Assembly: GCA_037962975.1 (NCBI GenBank)
Contig: CM075669.1
Span: forward strand, 187,868,501 to 187,932,500
Direction: 5' to 3'
Origin: Clitoria ternatea
Lineage: Eukaryota; Streptophyta; Magnoliopsida; Fabales; Fabaceae
Length of the DNA stretch: 64,000 nt
Under the pieces are notes generated by a model, which ran no database searches, was not told the origin of the DNA, and saw only the letters and a program-made list of their open reading frames with translations. Below are positions 36,876 through 49,096 of the stretch, piece by piece. The position numbers and the translations under genes are program-made. Within the stretch, counting starts at the first letter, position 1. Each line of letters opens with the position of its first letter.

Positions 36876-37929
36876 ATCATTTATGGATTCTTGTGTAATG
36901 AGTAAATTGTTTATGATGATATAGATGTTTTAATGGATTTGGATATGTATAGGATAATCCTTTGAATTGTGGATGGTGAATATATATGTAGAATGTGAGA
37001 GATGATTTGATATGTATTAGAAGGATTAAAATTGAATGATGTTCATTGATGATTGAGATAGTCAGGAGTATATTCCCGAATGTATATAAAATTAGTTATA
37101 TCTTAGGCATTGTATGCTTATGAAATTAAATGTAAAAGGATGATGGTTGTCTATTAGGCTTATAATATGCCATTGCATGTTAACCTAGCCTTTTCTCATA
37201 TTGTCATATATGGGACTAGGCGTGTGCCTGGTATACATATTCTTCCGTTGTAAACTCAATTATTTTTGTATACCGTTATGGGCAATTTATCTATCGATCC
37301 AGCTTTAGGTTATTTAATCTCACTCTTGGGTTTTCTGTGATTCGGGTCTTGATGTGATCGTGATGATATTTTGAAAACATTTCAAACGTAAAAAATTTAT
37401 TTGCAATTTTATTAATTATGTCGATTACATCGGGATTCGAGTACAAAAAATCAGGGGTGTTATAATATACACACTTCGCCAATATTTTAGATCAACATCA
37501 AATACCACCAAACACACCTCATGGTTTACCCCTACTATAATCTCTTGATTTTATATAATAAAAAGGGGTTTTGGATATTAATGAACTCATAACAATTTCA
37601 ACATCAAGACATGAGGAAAGCTTATTTTTAGTCTTAAAAATAGTGGGACATGTCACAAATATCACCTATTAGTCCCAATTTGATAACCATAAAAAATTAG
37701 GCTCAAAACCTCTTAAATTTGAATTTTATGACGCAGTAGGTATGGTTTTTTATGCCTAATGAGAGTTAAAGAACTCCAATCAATGTGAGACAAATTCTCA
37801 CACCTCCGTAACACAATTATCTACAACTTTCATGAAGAAGGCGGAGGCCAAAAATGTCATTAAGATGCCCAAACAAGCCAAAAACAGCAAAGAAATTATA
37901 ACAGTTGGAAAAACAGCATGACAGTGGCC

Positions 37930-38275
37930 CTAACAGGGCCATGAATCGTTTCCCATATATGGTGAATTGATTCATGCGTCCAAAAGTCCCAAAATTGACA
38001 AACAAAGGGGTGTGAATCGATTCCCTTCCCCCTTGAAATGATTCATACGTTCTGGAGGTACCAAGATTCATAAATTAACACAATGAATCGATTTACATAG
38101 AAGGAGGAATCGATTCATGCGTGGGAAAGTTAAGAAACAGTGGAAATAGGGAGGTTTGGATCGATTCATTCCCTGGTGTGAATCAATTCACACGTTTTTG
38201 CAATTATGAACAGTAAAACCAGAGAGCTTTGAATCAATTCACACACTATTGTGAATCGATTCATGACAGCACAGA
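37930..38275 (-). repeat. Paired-palindrome cassette of LTR C (GTGAATCGATTCAC type)
   Basis: Ten copies of a palindrome around AATCGATT occur as five pairs. Core starts are 37944/37965, 38015/38037, 38086/38108, 38159/38181 and 38232/38254. Separation in a pair is 21-22 bp, and pair-to-pair spacing is 71, 71, 73 and 73 bp. The spacers carry ACAGT-type words. The same spacing exists in the CTCGCTCAAGCGAG cassettes of A, E and, in part, G, although the palindrome sequence is different. The role is unknown; dyads this close could bind a dimeric factor or form hairpins in RNA. Confidence 0.88.
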
Positions 38276-40387
38276 GCCTGTTTTATGCAGAAAAGTTACA
38301 TTTTGGAACTTCTAATCCCCCTAACTCTTTCATATGAATTCCAAAGCCCACCAAATTTTAACATCAACTTATTTATATTATTTGTGACGTATAATCACTG
38401 GCCGCACTAACCAATTCTCAAAAATGAGAGACTTATGCGCATAAATGCGTTTTACCCATTTTGACGCACTTTTGTGCAACTCAAGGGCCTATTCTTAATG
38501 GAATTGGCCCATTCCAAATCCTACAAGTCATAAACTACCTATATGGGCGATTAGAACTATCACATGCCATCAAAATCATATAAAACTCTATTTGGCTTTA
38601 TGAGTTCCTCAATTATGCATGATATCACCAACTCAACATCACAATTTTGGACAATCCGTTCATCCATGGATTTCCATCAACAATTGAATCATGTCCATCA
38701 AAAGGGACCACTAAACATTCATCATCACCAAAATATATCATTCTCAATAGCCATTAATTTGCCATTTATTTCATTCATCAAATTCCATTCATCTCATCAT
38801 TTTAATATACATATGGCAAGGCAAGCATGAGTACTATAATATACATAAATCACTAATTATTCTACTCATGCATTTGGAATGTAAACTCCTCTCCTACCTT
38901 GAGGGAAAAACCATAATGATTTGCACGCTCTGAATGTTTCGCCACATTGCCCGGAACACCATCTGCATATTTCCACATATACATACATACACTAAATTAA
39001 TGAGTCATCCCAAGGCATCATCACAAATTCAAGTAATTGACAACAACTTTTAGAGTTCAAAATCAAGTCCTAGACTTGTTTAAAGAACTAATTCACATAC
39101 TTATGTTAGGCTTCGGGAATTCCTTTCACGAAACCAAGATTCTCTAGATCTAAAAGGGCTAACCATACCCAACAATAACAACATCTCTTTCACCATCACT
39201 TAAACTATTATTTGCCATTCAAATTCATCATGATCCTCTCAGCTCCATTCAAAGCCATCATCAATCCACAAATTCAAGTAGCCCATATCATGGCCTAAGG
39301 CCTCATCAAATCCTCATTATGTTTATTTCATTTATCCCACTATCAATAACCATCATTCTCATCGTTCAAGCCTTTCCTAACATTATCTCAACTCTTTACA
39401 CACTAAACAGTTTGGAGTCATTACTTTGTTTTCTTGATTTCACAATCCCCCAACATCAATAATCAATATTACTCATTCTCATGTATATATAATTATTCCA
39501 ATACCAATAACTCATAATTTTCTCATCAATTTCCCAAAGCCCCAAAATCCTAAATTCTAGGGTTTCCATCAATAACCTAAAATCATCAATTTTAGCCATT
39601 TACATGCATCCATAGACTAGCATCAATGTATCCCATTCATTATCAACCACAATGAATCCCCAAGAATTATGCAACCTAGGGTTTTAGTTCTACATACCCT
39701 TATTCATCAAAACAACCTCCAATGTCCTATCACAATACCTCAATAACATAAAAACCATAAACAAAAGCTATGGGTGTTCAAGAATCATACCTCTTTCTCC
39801 TAGCTCTATGCCAAACAAAAAAATAAGGGAAAGGGAGGAAAAGGAGAACCAAGCTTTTTCCATTCATGCTTCATGAATCCAAGCTTTGATTTTAATTTTG
39901 GAAATGGATGGAAGGAGAAGGTGGAAGGGAGAGGGACGGATATGGAGAAGAAGAATGAAGGGAGAAGAAGAAAAAGCAAAGTGAAAGGGAGAAAGAGGGA
40001 GAAGTAACGTGAAATATAAGAGAGAAATGAGAGTTTTATTTTAAATTTTGACCCATCATTAAAACTTCTCCATTTTATAATAAATAGAATCTCAGTTCAG
40101 GCTCAATACTTAATCTAAAAATTATTCCAATTATATATTCGGATTCCCGATAATATCCTTAACTACCCTGACCAATGGCATCTCAATCGGAGATACTTGG
40201 TCCGACACCCATATTTTAACTGGGTATAATTTTAGTTCTTTAAGCCTCAATAAATTATAAATAATCCTCATAAATCTTAACTTAATTATTTCAATATTTT
40301 TGGGACACTTATTAACCCATTTATAATTATTTAATATTTATTCCTTATATTTAATCATTTTTATAAAATTCGGGATGTTACATCAAT

Positions 40388-41476
40388 AAATAGTGGGCCT
40401 GCCAAAGCAGGGTGCTATCATTTATATTAGTAAGGCGTGATAGAATAATTATAATATCCAAATTGTTTTTATTGGGCCTTAACTTAACTAAGTTTTTAAT
40501 TGGATCGAAAATAACTTAGATACGTAAGGATTGAGCTTAAACTCATAAGATGAATAAGGGTAAAGAGTTACCCACTCAATCATCCAAGAGTTGCATGAGA
40601 TGAAATTGGAAATATGTTTCCTACCTAAAATAACCAAGGGTTGGGCGATCGGCCAAAGCTGACTCAACACTAGGCCAAATACGGATCTTGGCCCACTAGA
40701 AAAATCTTCCAACGAGATTTTTTTGATTCAGTGAGGGTATTTGTTTTAAATCAAAATAGTGGGAGACAACATATTTATTTAATGACCAAAAGTTAAATAT
40801 GTTTTAAATAGAAGTGATAGATTTATATGTAATTTGTTTTAGAATAACCATGACAAACCAAATATTGTTTTGTTGCAATCTGTCCTTTGGAAGGACACTC
40901 TATCTAGAAAAATTCCTAGGTAGGTATCAAGACTTGAGAATTATCTTTAATAAAGAGGAACAACTGTATGTCATGTTTGGCCGATTTCAATATCATCTAT
41001 CGTTGGGTATTGAATACCCTATGGAGTCTACATAAACTCTGAGCTGTAAAAGGCAATATGAATATATGGAGATATATGATATGATCATATACATACTCTA
41101 AAAGGTGATCAAGAAAGGAAATTGTTTCCAGTTTTAGCCAAATAAGACATTGAAATAATTTTTCTAAAGAGCTTAAAAAAGTTCAAAAGAAAGGGAAGTA
41201 ATACTTCCGTTACGAGTCATGTTATCGAAGTCAAGTTATTTTACTTCACTGAAATTAGTATCGTATACTTGTAGCAGATCTCATATTTTGAAAGCGGTGG
41301 AGAAATCTGTGTAAAATTAAGCAAAATTTGCTACAATGAAGATAAGATCTTCACCCATTGGGCTAGTTAGTGAACTAGACATTATGCATATTGTTTCTTG
41401 TTAGACAAGAAAGGTTTTCTTTTATAAAATAACTTTATTTCTTCAAAAGGATGTTGATGCACAATTGAGTAATGGA
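40388..41476 (+). pseudogene. Element D gag-like remnant
   Basis: This lies between insertions C and E and is element D sequence. The + strand reading from 40850 to about 41034 includes a stretch (QDLRIIFNKEEQLYVM) that resembles the start of the copia Gag domain. Downstream frames show a lysine-rich LKKFKRKG-like segment near 41170, broken by stops and shifts. Copia Gag forms the particle that packages element RNA. The normal zinc knuckle and protease are not recognisable, so part of the region may be deleted. Function is lost. Confidence 0.6.
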
Positions 41477-42143
41477 TTCCATATAACACCCCTGATTTTC
41501 TGGACCCGAATCTCAATGTAATCAAGATAATAATTAATAAAAATGTGGATAAATTTTTCACATTTGAAATATTTCTAAAACACCTCGACGATTACATTAA
41601 GACCCAAACTGCAGAAAATCGAAGAGTGAGATTTAATAGAATATAACTGGATCGATAAATAAATTACCCATAACAGTATATAAAATAATAGAGTTTACAA
41701 CGAAAGAAGAATGTGTATACCAGGCACACGCCTAGTCCCATATATGAAGATATGACAAGAGGCTCGGTAGAGCATGCAATGGCATATCATAAGCCTAATA
41801 GACAACCATCATCTTTTCACATAATTTCATGAACATACAATGCCTAAGATATATATACATATACATATCTATAAGATCATGCAACATACATCTCCGATAT
41901 CCATTCTCCATAATTGACCACATTCAATTCTATCTTAATATCATGTATCATCAACACTTATACATTCCTAAAATGGGCTACACATCTAACATCATTTTAT
42001 TCATCAAATGGGTATAAATTCCAACACCCCAAATATTGGCACATCGCCCACTTATGTTATCACTTACATTACATCCATCAATATCATTAATTATCAACGC
42101 TATGATACACATTTTACTTCACGACACAATAATGACAATTGCT

Positions 42144-42272
42144 GCCGACCAAGGCATTCCGTTACCACTATTTACCTTCGCCAAAGCTCTACTTTAAAAT
42201 AATCCTCATCCCATGATATTCCTACATCAATGCTAAAAATGGACAACATGGGAGAGTGAGTTATACATTTCA
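42144..42272 (-). promoter_or_regulatory. Universal LTR box, element E left LTR
   Basis: On the minus strand: AACTCACTCTCCCATGTTG, TTTTTAGCATTGATGTAGG, then GCCTTGGTCGGC at 42155-42144. Confidence 0.65.
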
Positions 42273-42839
42273 AATGACGAATATGAATACAATTGAGATT
42301 ATATGCATATGCATATTAACATCATGTATGCTTTGCTAGAATCATCAACAATCATCATAATCAATTCATTTCAATAATATACATATTAGGTATTCCTCCA
42401 TCAAATCATAGCAAAGTAATCACATACACACATCTTTTCTCAATGCCACAACGGGCCAACATCGTTATCATCAACCATAGACAAACAAGCCCTTCATCAC
42501 ATTGGGCCATCACATGCAACGTTATCATATTCAAAATCTTTTCATTGTATTCATATTTTACATGTTGTCTTTTAGGTATTCATTTACCCATCTCATCATC
42601 ATCACATCTCAATCTCAACCATCATCAATCATCATCACCTTTTGGCATATCACCATGCTATATGGAAATGCTCTTAGGCTAATACATATGCACAATGGAA
42701 TAACAACAACAAATACAGATCTGACTGTGGGAAAATACACCAAATTGTGGGTCAAGCATGATCACATACCATGCCCCTACTGTAGTAGTAAAATATGTAC
42801 ACATATATTCATAATGCATGCAAAATCATCAAATTTTTA

Positions 42840-43160
42840 CTGGTACCAAACCGCATCGCCCATAATACAACACCTGGCCATTTTCACGGTGACTGTGGTA
42901 ACAACATAATCAATATATATATAGTGTTGTGGGCCAACCATGATTCTCAACATGGCAGCTGTGGTCCAAAGGACCACCGGGGACACCTGCTCCTCAAGAG
43001 CCACCCCCCACAAGGGTCAACCACATGTAGCTCCCCATAGCTCAGCATGGGCAGCTTTGTGACTTACAGACCGAGTCACAGGGGAAACAACAGAAATGCT
43101 TGTGCACTGAGCCGCCCTCCCACTGGGCCAACCGGGGGAATCCCCTAATATTTCGACACC
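42840..43160 (-). repeat. GC-richer block shared by LTRs E and G
   Basis: Read on the minus strand it matches G 59940-60260: CCCAGTGGGAGGGCGGCTC-type words, GTCACGAAGC, GACCACCGGGG-type words (complement), and TTTGGTACCAGTAAAA. A and C carry the GGTTGCGATCAC/CCTTGCGAGG module in this slot. It is repeated in the right LTR at about 50440-50760. Confidence 0.85.
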
Positions 43161-43498
43161 GACAGCTATGATATGTCATGGATGCAATGCAATGCAAATC
43201 AAATGCACTTCTCACACTGTGTATCCTAAATGCCACTGATTAACCAACATCATCATAATCACCAACACCATCATACACACCCTAATGGACTTTATCATTA
43301 TTGGTTTCTTAACCATTGTTTTCAAGTTTTATATATGGCATTACATCTTAACAAATTTCATATATATTTCATTTCATACATGCAAGCCAGTGCTTGAAAT
43401 CAACCACAATGGCCTTACAACATTACACAATATTCCTTAATATTACTACACATTCATTTAGTGGGTTTTTAATTCATTATTCGTTACCACTGTCTCAT

Positions 43499-43502
<4 letters not shown>

Positions 43503-43534
<32 letters not shown>
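43503..43534. repeat. (AT)n microsatellite in E left LTR
   Basis: A run of about 16 AT units. The right LTR has a shorter tract (about 51104-51117) preceded by more AC units, so its length changed after insertion. Confidence 0.92.
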
Positions 43535-43539
<5 letters not shown>

Positions 43540-44009
43540 TGGCATTCACAACATTTCATCCTTATATTTCAAATCACATATACAAGATCATGCTTGTATC
43601 TCACACAATGGCACATAACAATTCATCAATAATAACGATCATCCCTTACTCAAGAAAATGATCCACAACATCATTCATCATCACGTAATACTAACATCAT
43701 CTTCGATTCATTGGTTTATAACAATTAATAAGTCATCTATTCATTCTCTCATCGGTCTTATAATTATTCTAGGGTATCTCTCATAACCCCATCACCAAGT
43801 TATCTTTATCATTCTGTCATATCCCACTCTTAGTGGTAAGCATATCATAGTAAGTCATCCCCAAGCATATCAATAAGTTTCCAATCTTCACTTTATCATA
43901 CCATCACCGTACATCTCATATACATTCCTTAAGTATCATATAATGTAGAGGAAAGGGTCCAACATAAGCCCAATTCAAAGAAAATGAAATGAAAATTCAA
44001 TCTGGGCAA

Positions 44010-44490
44010 CTCGCTCAAGCGAGACCCACACTCGCTTGAGCGAGATCAACATGACTCGCTTGGGCGACCCCTTTTGCGCAAGCAAAATGCTTCCAGCAGT
44101 GCCTCCACGTTCACTTGCTCGAGCGACATTCCCTTCGACATGGCCACTCGCTTGAGCGAGTGGAGTCACAGTATCAGACCCCTCGTGCCAGCTCAAGCTC
44201 GCTTGAGCGAAAATCGTCCAGTACCTATTTTAGGCTTGCTCGCTTGAGCGAGATCCAATACACCTCACCACTCGCTTAAGCGAGATTTGTCCAGAACCAA
44301 TCTTCCCTTCTCGGTCGCTCAAGCGCGGCTACACCCGCTTGAGCGAGACTTGCCAAGTGACTGCCTCACCTATGTCATACGCGTCTCGCTTGAGCGAGAC
44401 CTCTTCTCGCCTTAGCGAGATTGGGCCAGAGGCCAATTTTTTGATGTAAGGGACTCTCGCTTGAGCGAGATCCCATCTCGCTTAAGCGAG
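44010..44490 (-). repeat. Paired-palindrome cassette of LTR E (left copy)
   Basis: At least 14 CTCGCTTGAGCGAG-type palindromes: 44010/44031, 44055/44073, 44114/44147, 44198, 44239/44271, 44314/44334, 44385/44406, 44455/44477. Typical pair separation is 20-22 bp, two pairs are 32-33 bp apart, and the last three pairs repeat every 70-71 bp. Spacers share CCAGT/ACTGG-like words with those of G. The right copy lies at 51592 to about 51833 and 55050-55305, cut by F. Confidence 0.9.
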
Positions 44491-46781
44491 ATAGCCATTA
44501 CACGCTCAGTACTTAGCTTTTTCACTCCGCTTTACACATCAATCTCCTTCCATGCATATTTGGCTTAATTCAATACTATACACCCATTACATTTCATCTT
44601 TCAGTCCTAATTCCACAAATTATACTTCTCCACTCTTACTCCAAATTATCAACTACATGAGGGAGGTTTTAACCCAAACTTTCTTACAATCACATATGTC
44701 ATTATGCCTCACTTCATAATTCAAGTAATTTATTTATTCATAGGCTTTCATTAACAATAATTCACGTCCAACCAAGGGACAATCAAGCACTCATCTTCAT
44801 TTCATATATACATATACATTTTCATGACATTCAATATAAGCCAAGCCATCATTCACCACAACTTCAGTTTAAACATTTAACACATTCATGGAAAGACATT
44901 GCGTGAGTTCAACATATACATAATTAACAATTATTCACTCATGCAATTGAAATGTAAACTCTTCTCTTACCTCGAGAGAAGAACCGCAACGTAATTGCAT
45001 CGATCATTCCACATCATCGTCCGGAATACAATCCTATCAACAAATACACATACACATGCAATCAATAAACCATCACAATGCATTATTTCTTAAAATTCAT
45101 TGTCAAGTCCTAGACTTGTCTAAACTCCAATTCATACCATTGTGTTAGGCTTCGGGAATTCCTTTCCCAAAACCATGATCCTCTAGATCTTAAAGGGCTA
45201 AACAACCTAACAACAACAACACCATGTCCCTTATCCATAAGGCCTCTAATATCACATAAATCATTTAATTTCCATCATAACTCCTTTTAGTTTTTTTTAA
45301 GACTTTAATAAATCAATAAACTCTAAATGGAATATATCAAGGTCCTAAACCTCACTGTATCAATTTCCACTCTATTGGTCTATCACTCATAGTCATCTTC
45401 CATTATGATCCTCACCTTAAGGAACACCAATGACTTGCTAGCATTATTACAAGATTAATATGGTCATTCATCAAAACCAACTTCAACATACCATAAAACT
45501 CATTCTAGAGTGCAATATCATCAATACCCATCATTCTTACTAAAACCCCCAAAATCATCACACTTAGGGTTCCTCTCTAGTTTCACCAACAACAATCAAC
45601 TCCCATCCATCTCACTAAATCCATGTGAATACAATAATTTCCCATCTATTCCCATCACAAAACCATAAACCAAATCATTCCCCATACCATCCAAGTCTAG
45701 GGTTTCACATTTTCATCAATACCCTTCAAGCCTAACATTAATATCGCAAGCCCAAACATTATAAACCACAAATAAAATAACAAAGAGGCAAGAAATCCTC
45801 ACCTTACCTCCATGCTTCCTCAAAAAATGAAATTGAGAGTGAAGAAGAGGGAGATGACCATTGCAAGCTCCCAAGCTCCAAGAATGCTTCACATTTCCAA
45901 GTTTTGTTGTTGATTTTGATGAAAATGTGTATAGAAGGAGGTGGGACACGGTTTGTGGAGAGGATGAGAAGAAGAAAAAGAAGAAGAAGAAGAAGAAAAA
46001 GTGAGTATAGAGGAGAAGAAGAGGTCTCCACCGAAAATGAGAGAGGAGAGAGGAATTTTATGTAAATATGGGACATTGTCCAATGGGTAAAGCCATGTAT
46101 CTTGCCTATTGTCCATTTTGTCATTCAATCCTTTAACCATTGTGTAATAGAGTGTAAAGTGAGCGGAGAGAAAGGAAGAAGAGGACGGTTGAAGTGAGGA
46201 GAAGAAAATGGAGTTTTCATTTTCTTTTAATCCAATTTGGTTCATATTTTCCCCATTTCATATCGTACGTCGAGTCCAAATAATTATTTTCTCAACACCA
46301 AAAATTATTTCCACTATACCGTCGTAACCACAATAATTTTCTAAGCACTCTAGACCCATCAAACATCTAATTAAGTTAAGTGGGTCCCACATTATTCATT
46401 AAATCATCCAGTTCTGCTAAATCTTGATTTACCGATAATTCACCTCTAATGTCTAACAAAATCTCCCATATTTATTTGACCATAATTAATCAATTACTAT
46501 TATTCAATAAATTTATTTTCCTTCAAATCCGGGATGTTTCAATCCACCCCACCAAAAAGAAACTTCGTCCTCGAAGTTTAACATCGGTACATACCGTAAG
46601 GCCACACTTCGGCCACGCATCAACAGGGTCCAATAACATCATGACGTAATATCGGAATTTCCAAAGTCCAGTAGGATATGGTCAATATCATTCTTTTATC
46701 CAAGTATAAAACTCCTTATGTCAAAAACGAGTCACCGCTCATCAATTCTCAGTTTATTCATCACCATTTTTGCATTCTAAT

Positions 46782-46970
46782 CCAGTACCTCCGGATAGGT
46801 TCAATACATTCACCGTAAGCAGTTACAACTCTACACTTGCCCGGTCTATGCGTTGCTGCATCCGACATACAGGAAGGCGTCCTAATCCTGTAGTGGTTAC
46901 CACAAACACATGAGATCAGTGCATAAGTGCACGTTGCCACATTGCCTATGGCATGTAGAGACATATCAGG
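46782..46970 (-). ncRNA. Conserved block with hairpin in element E interior
   Basis: Minus-strand homologue of the A and B blocks. The hairpin is 46868-46892: stem TACAGGA/TCCTGTA, 11-nt loop TTAGGACGCCT with GACG in the centre. The loop differs from A at two places while the stem is identical. A 67-codon minus-strand ORF covers it and is the longest overlapping frame, but frame conservation in B is poor. Confidence 0.6.
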
Positions 46971-49083
46971 ATAAGTACCTTCACGTCTTATCGCTCATAT
47001 TAGTCACACTTGTCCAAATAATACCAACTCACATGAGACTTAATGACAACTCGCATAAGTCCATCACTCAACATGTTCATGTTACGTCATCACAAAATAT
47101 AATCCAGTATCAATCACGCCATATAAATCATTAAATATCAATTACTATAACCATGCATTGCTACATTGATAATAATTTTCCAACCATCATAAGGTAATCA
47201 CCCCACCATTGGACTTCATCTATCCTGAAGTCGTAGTCAAATAACTTAGAAATCATTTGTCTAATTCGAATATTGTTGGCTATAATTCGATTTAAGCCTA
47301 ATTGATTCATCAAACTCATACCAAGTACACACCCTCTAATTTAAGATAGGGTCCATAATCACATAATAATCTTCCACTCTAGTGGACTTCCTCTTCCATC
47401 ATAGCCAAAGTCTATATACTAGACATACAATTCACATTGTGTCACATCAGTATGTGGTTTCTATCACCAATATAGCTCCTTTTCAAAACAAAAAAAGAGG
47501 TATCCATAGAATTAAACTCCTTTTACCCACTCATGTTTACACATATTACCTCTTCGTCATATCATAATTTCTTATTCAATCTATTGATCATAAGATCAAG
47601 GGCATATAATTCAGCCCAACATCGTATCATAAATTTTTCATCATAGCCAATGCTACGTCATACTCCGAATTCACGTCATTATTCATTAAATACCTAGGGG
47701 TTCACATTTACATGTCGAATCCAATTACATACCGGCTTTAGCCTCAGCAATTTATCTCATAATCAATTTCACTATGGCTCAATCATTCATATGATTCAAT
47801 TCTATTATTAAGCTCAAAAAATTCAAGGGTTACCTAGCACCCATTGTGGAATACTTCCACAACACATATAATCATTAAACATGGCTCATAGATACATCGT
47901 AGAGCCTAGACCACCATAGGGTCTAATTCCACAAGATTTAATCTATCAAGATCATATTCAGTTATCCGGGGTCACCACACTTAGTGGGTCACAACCAAAT
48001 TAGCCATTCACTTGGTTCACAAATATAAAATCGAGACATAACCCCCAATCAGGTGCACACACAGGATTTACATGTCACCAATTTATCACTCATTCACATT
48101 CCCGATCTAAAGGGTACAACAATTCACTTGCATCATATAATGCAAGTCTCCCGTGCTCAAGGATATAAAATCCATAATCCAAAATAGCACAATCAATCAT
48201 TTTAATTTATGAATATCCACATTAGGGAATTCCCTTACTATCGTTCATTCAATTAATTTTCAATACATGAGTCATTCACGTCTAATACCCCCTATCTGTA
48301 ATCAATATACGGCATAGGTTCATCATCAAATCAAATCATACTCAATATATCGTATCCATGATCACACATGGTATAAATTCATCATCAAATCAATTCCTAG
48401 TCAATATATCATATCCATGATTACACATGGTACATATTCATCGTCAATTCAAGTCATACTCAACATATCAATATCAAATGCATAATATCAATGCATTCAT
48501 CATTTGAAGGAAATAGTGTAAGGAACTTGGCCTAACTTACACAAATAACCATATCAAGCACATCAATGGATTTATCCATATGTATTCAATCTTATGAATC
48601 AATCAAGATTATCAATAAGCAACTATGCTCCACATAACCTCAATGACAACGACCATACTTTCATAAACAACCATCATATCTTACGAATAATAATTCACAA
48701 ACATCCTCAACGAGCTATCTTCACAACCCAAAACCAATGATTCACAGGGAATCACCATTGAGGAAATAATGCCCCGATAATCAATTTACAACTCTTAGAC
48801 AACTAGTCATTCATAATTCATATAGGGCAATCAATACTTAAACATATCGTCATTTCCCTAGATAACTTTCACTCCTTAGTCTATACAAAGTAATTAGATT
48901 CCAATAATGAGCATCTTGCTCCACAAATCACCATAAATGTTTTACAATCGAGCAATGGTGCTCCCATCATCCATAATACCATTTTGGCAAAAAGTAATCA
49001 CAACCTACCAAAATTAATGCCCTCAATATAGAGCAAAATACACTCTCAACTAACAATTGACAATATCATTTCAGAGTAAAATA

Positions 49084-49096
49084 CGCTCTGATACCA
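49084..49096 (-). other. Element E primer-binding site
   Basis: The minus strand reads TGGTATCAGAGCG, three bases inside the right LTR; initiator tRNA-Met type. It proves the minus orientation. Confidence 0.95.

Larger units (their letters stand above)
13405..37464 (+). mobile_element. Element A: LARD-type LTR retrotransposon with giant LTRs, split by element B
   Basis: A starts TGTAACACC at 13405 and ends GGTGTTATA at 37464, flanked by ATATA at 13400-13404 and 37465-37469. LTRs are about 5.66 kb (5', after removing B) and 5.74 kb (3'), around an interior of only 2.25 kb. A primer-binding site and a 3' tract are present but I see no gag, protease, integrase or RT. This is the large retrotransposon derivative architecture: a non-autonomous element that must borrow enzymes, probably from a Ty3-type relative. 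The two LTRs differ by a modest number of mostly C/T or G/A changes and one 74-bp unit, so A is not very old. Confidence 0.92.
31730..37464 (+). repeat. Element A 3' LTR (uninterrupted, 5735 bp)
   Basis: This copy shows the whole LTR: pyrimidine-rich leader and donor-like site (32318-32326), palindrome cassette 1 (about 33763-33935), CCGAGTG field (33990-34960), cassette 2 plus an extra unit (34971-35258), GGTTGCGATCAC module (35975-36370), universal box (36751-36875, here GCCTTGGCCAGC), and end GGTGTTATA. The extra unit is 74 bp between two AAAACTT words (35178 and 35252); the 5' LTR has only one AAAACTT, so it lost this unit. Confidence 0.93.
11424..40382 (-). mobile_element. Element C: minus-strand solo LTR, split by element A
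   Basis: Read on the minus strand, the LTR begins TGTAACATCCCGAATTTTAT at 40382 and ends CGGGGTGTAACA at 11424. The flanks are TCAAT at 11419-11423 and TCAAT at 40383-40387, a 5-bp target duplication within element D. After removing A (13405-37469) the LTR is about 4.9 kb. There is no primer-binding site, interior or second LTR, so it is a solo LTR left by recombination. It carries the 71-90 bp promoter-proximal segment shared with A and G (40143-40215), a 65-bp tandem repeat, the universal CCTTGG box, and a palindrome cassette with its own palindrome. Confidence 0.9.
41482..46541 (-). repeat. Element E left LTR (3' LTR on minus strand)
   Basis: From left to right (LTR end to start): terminus TATAACACCCC, universal box (42144-42272), the E/G block (42840-43160), an AT microsatellite (43503-43534), palindrome cassette (44010-44490), the CTTCTCTTACCTCGAGAG segment (44962), a pyrimidine/purine-rich leader (about 45950-46060), and the start, here TGAAACATCCCGG at 46541 (A for T at position 3 of TGTAACA). 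No gene. A long 3' stretch, 44520-45780, is ordinary AT-rich LTR with no special feature. Confidence 0.92.

Noticed and set aside
42502..42909. A 135-codon ORF with a counterpart at 50156-50503
   Set aside because: It is on the strand opposite to element E and is duplicated only because both LTRs carry it. It is histidine/serine/isoleucine-rich AT-type text with no motif.
44010..44490. CRISPR-like regularly spaced short repeats
   Set aside because: This is plant DNA; repeats are palindromes with conserved, homologous spacers and lie inside an LTR with TSDs.
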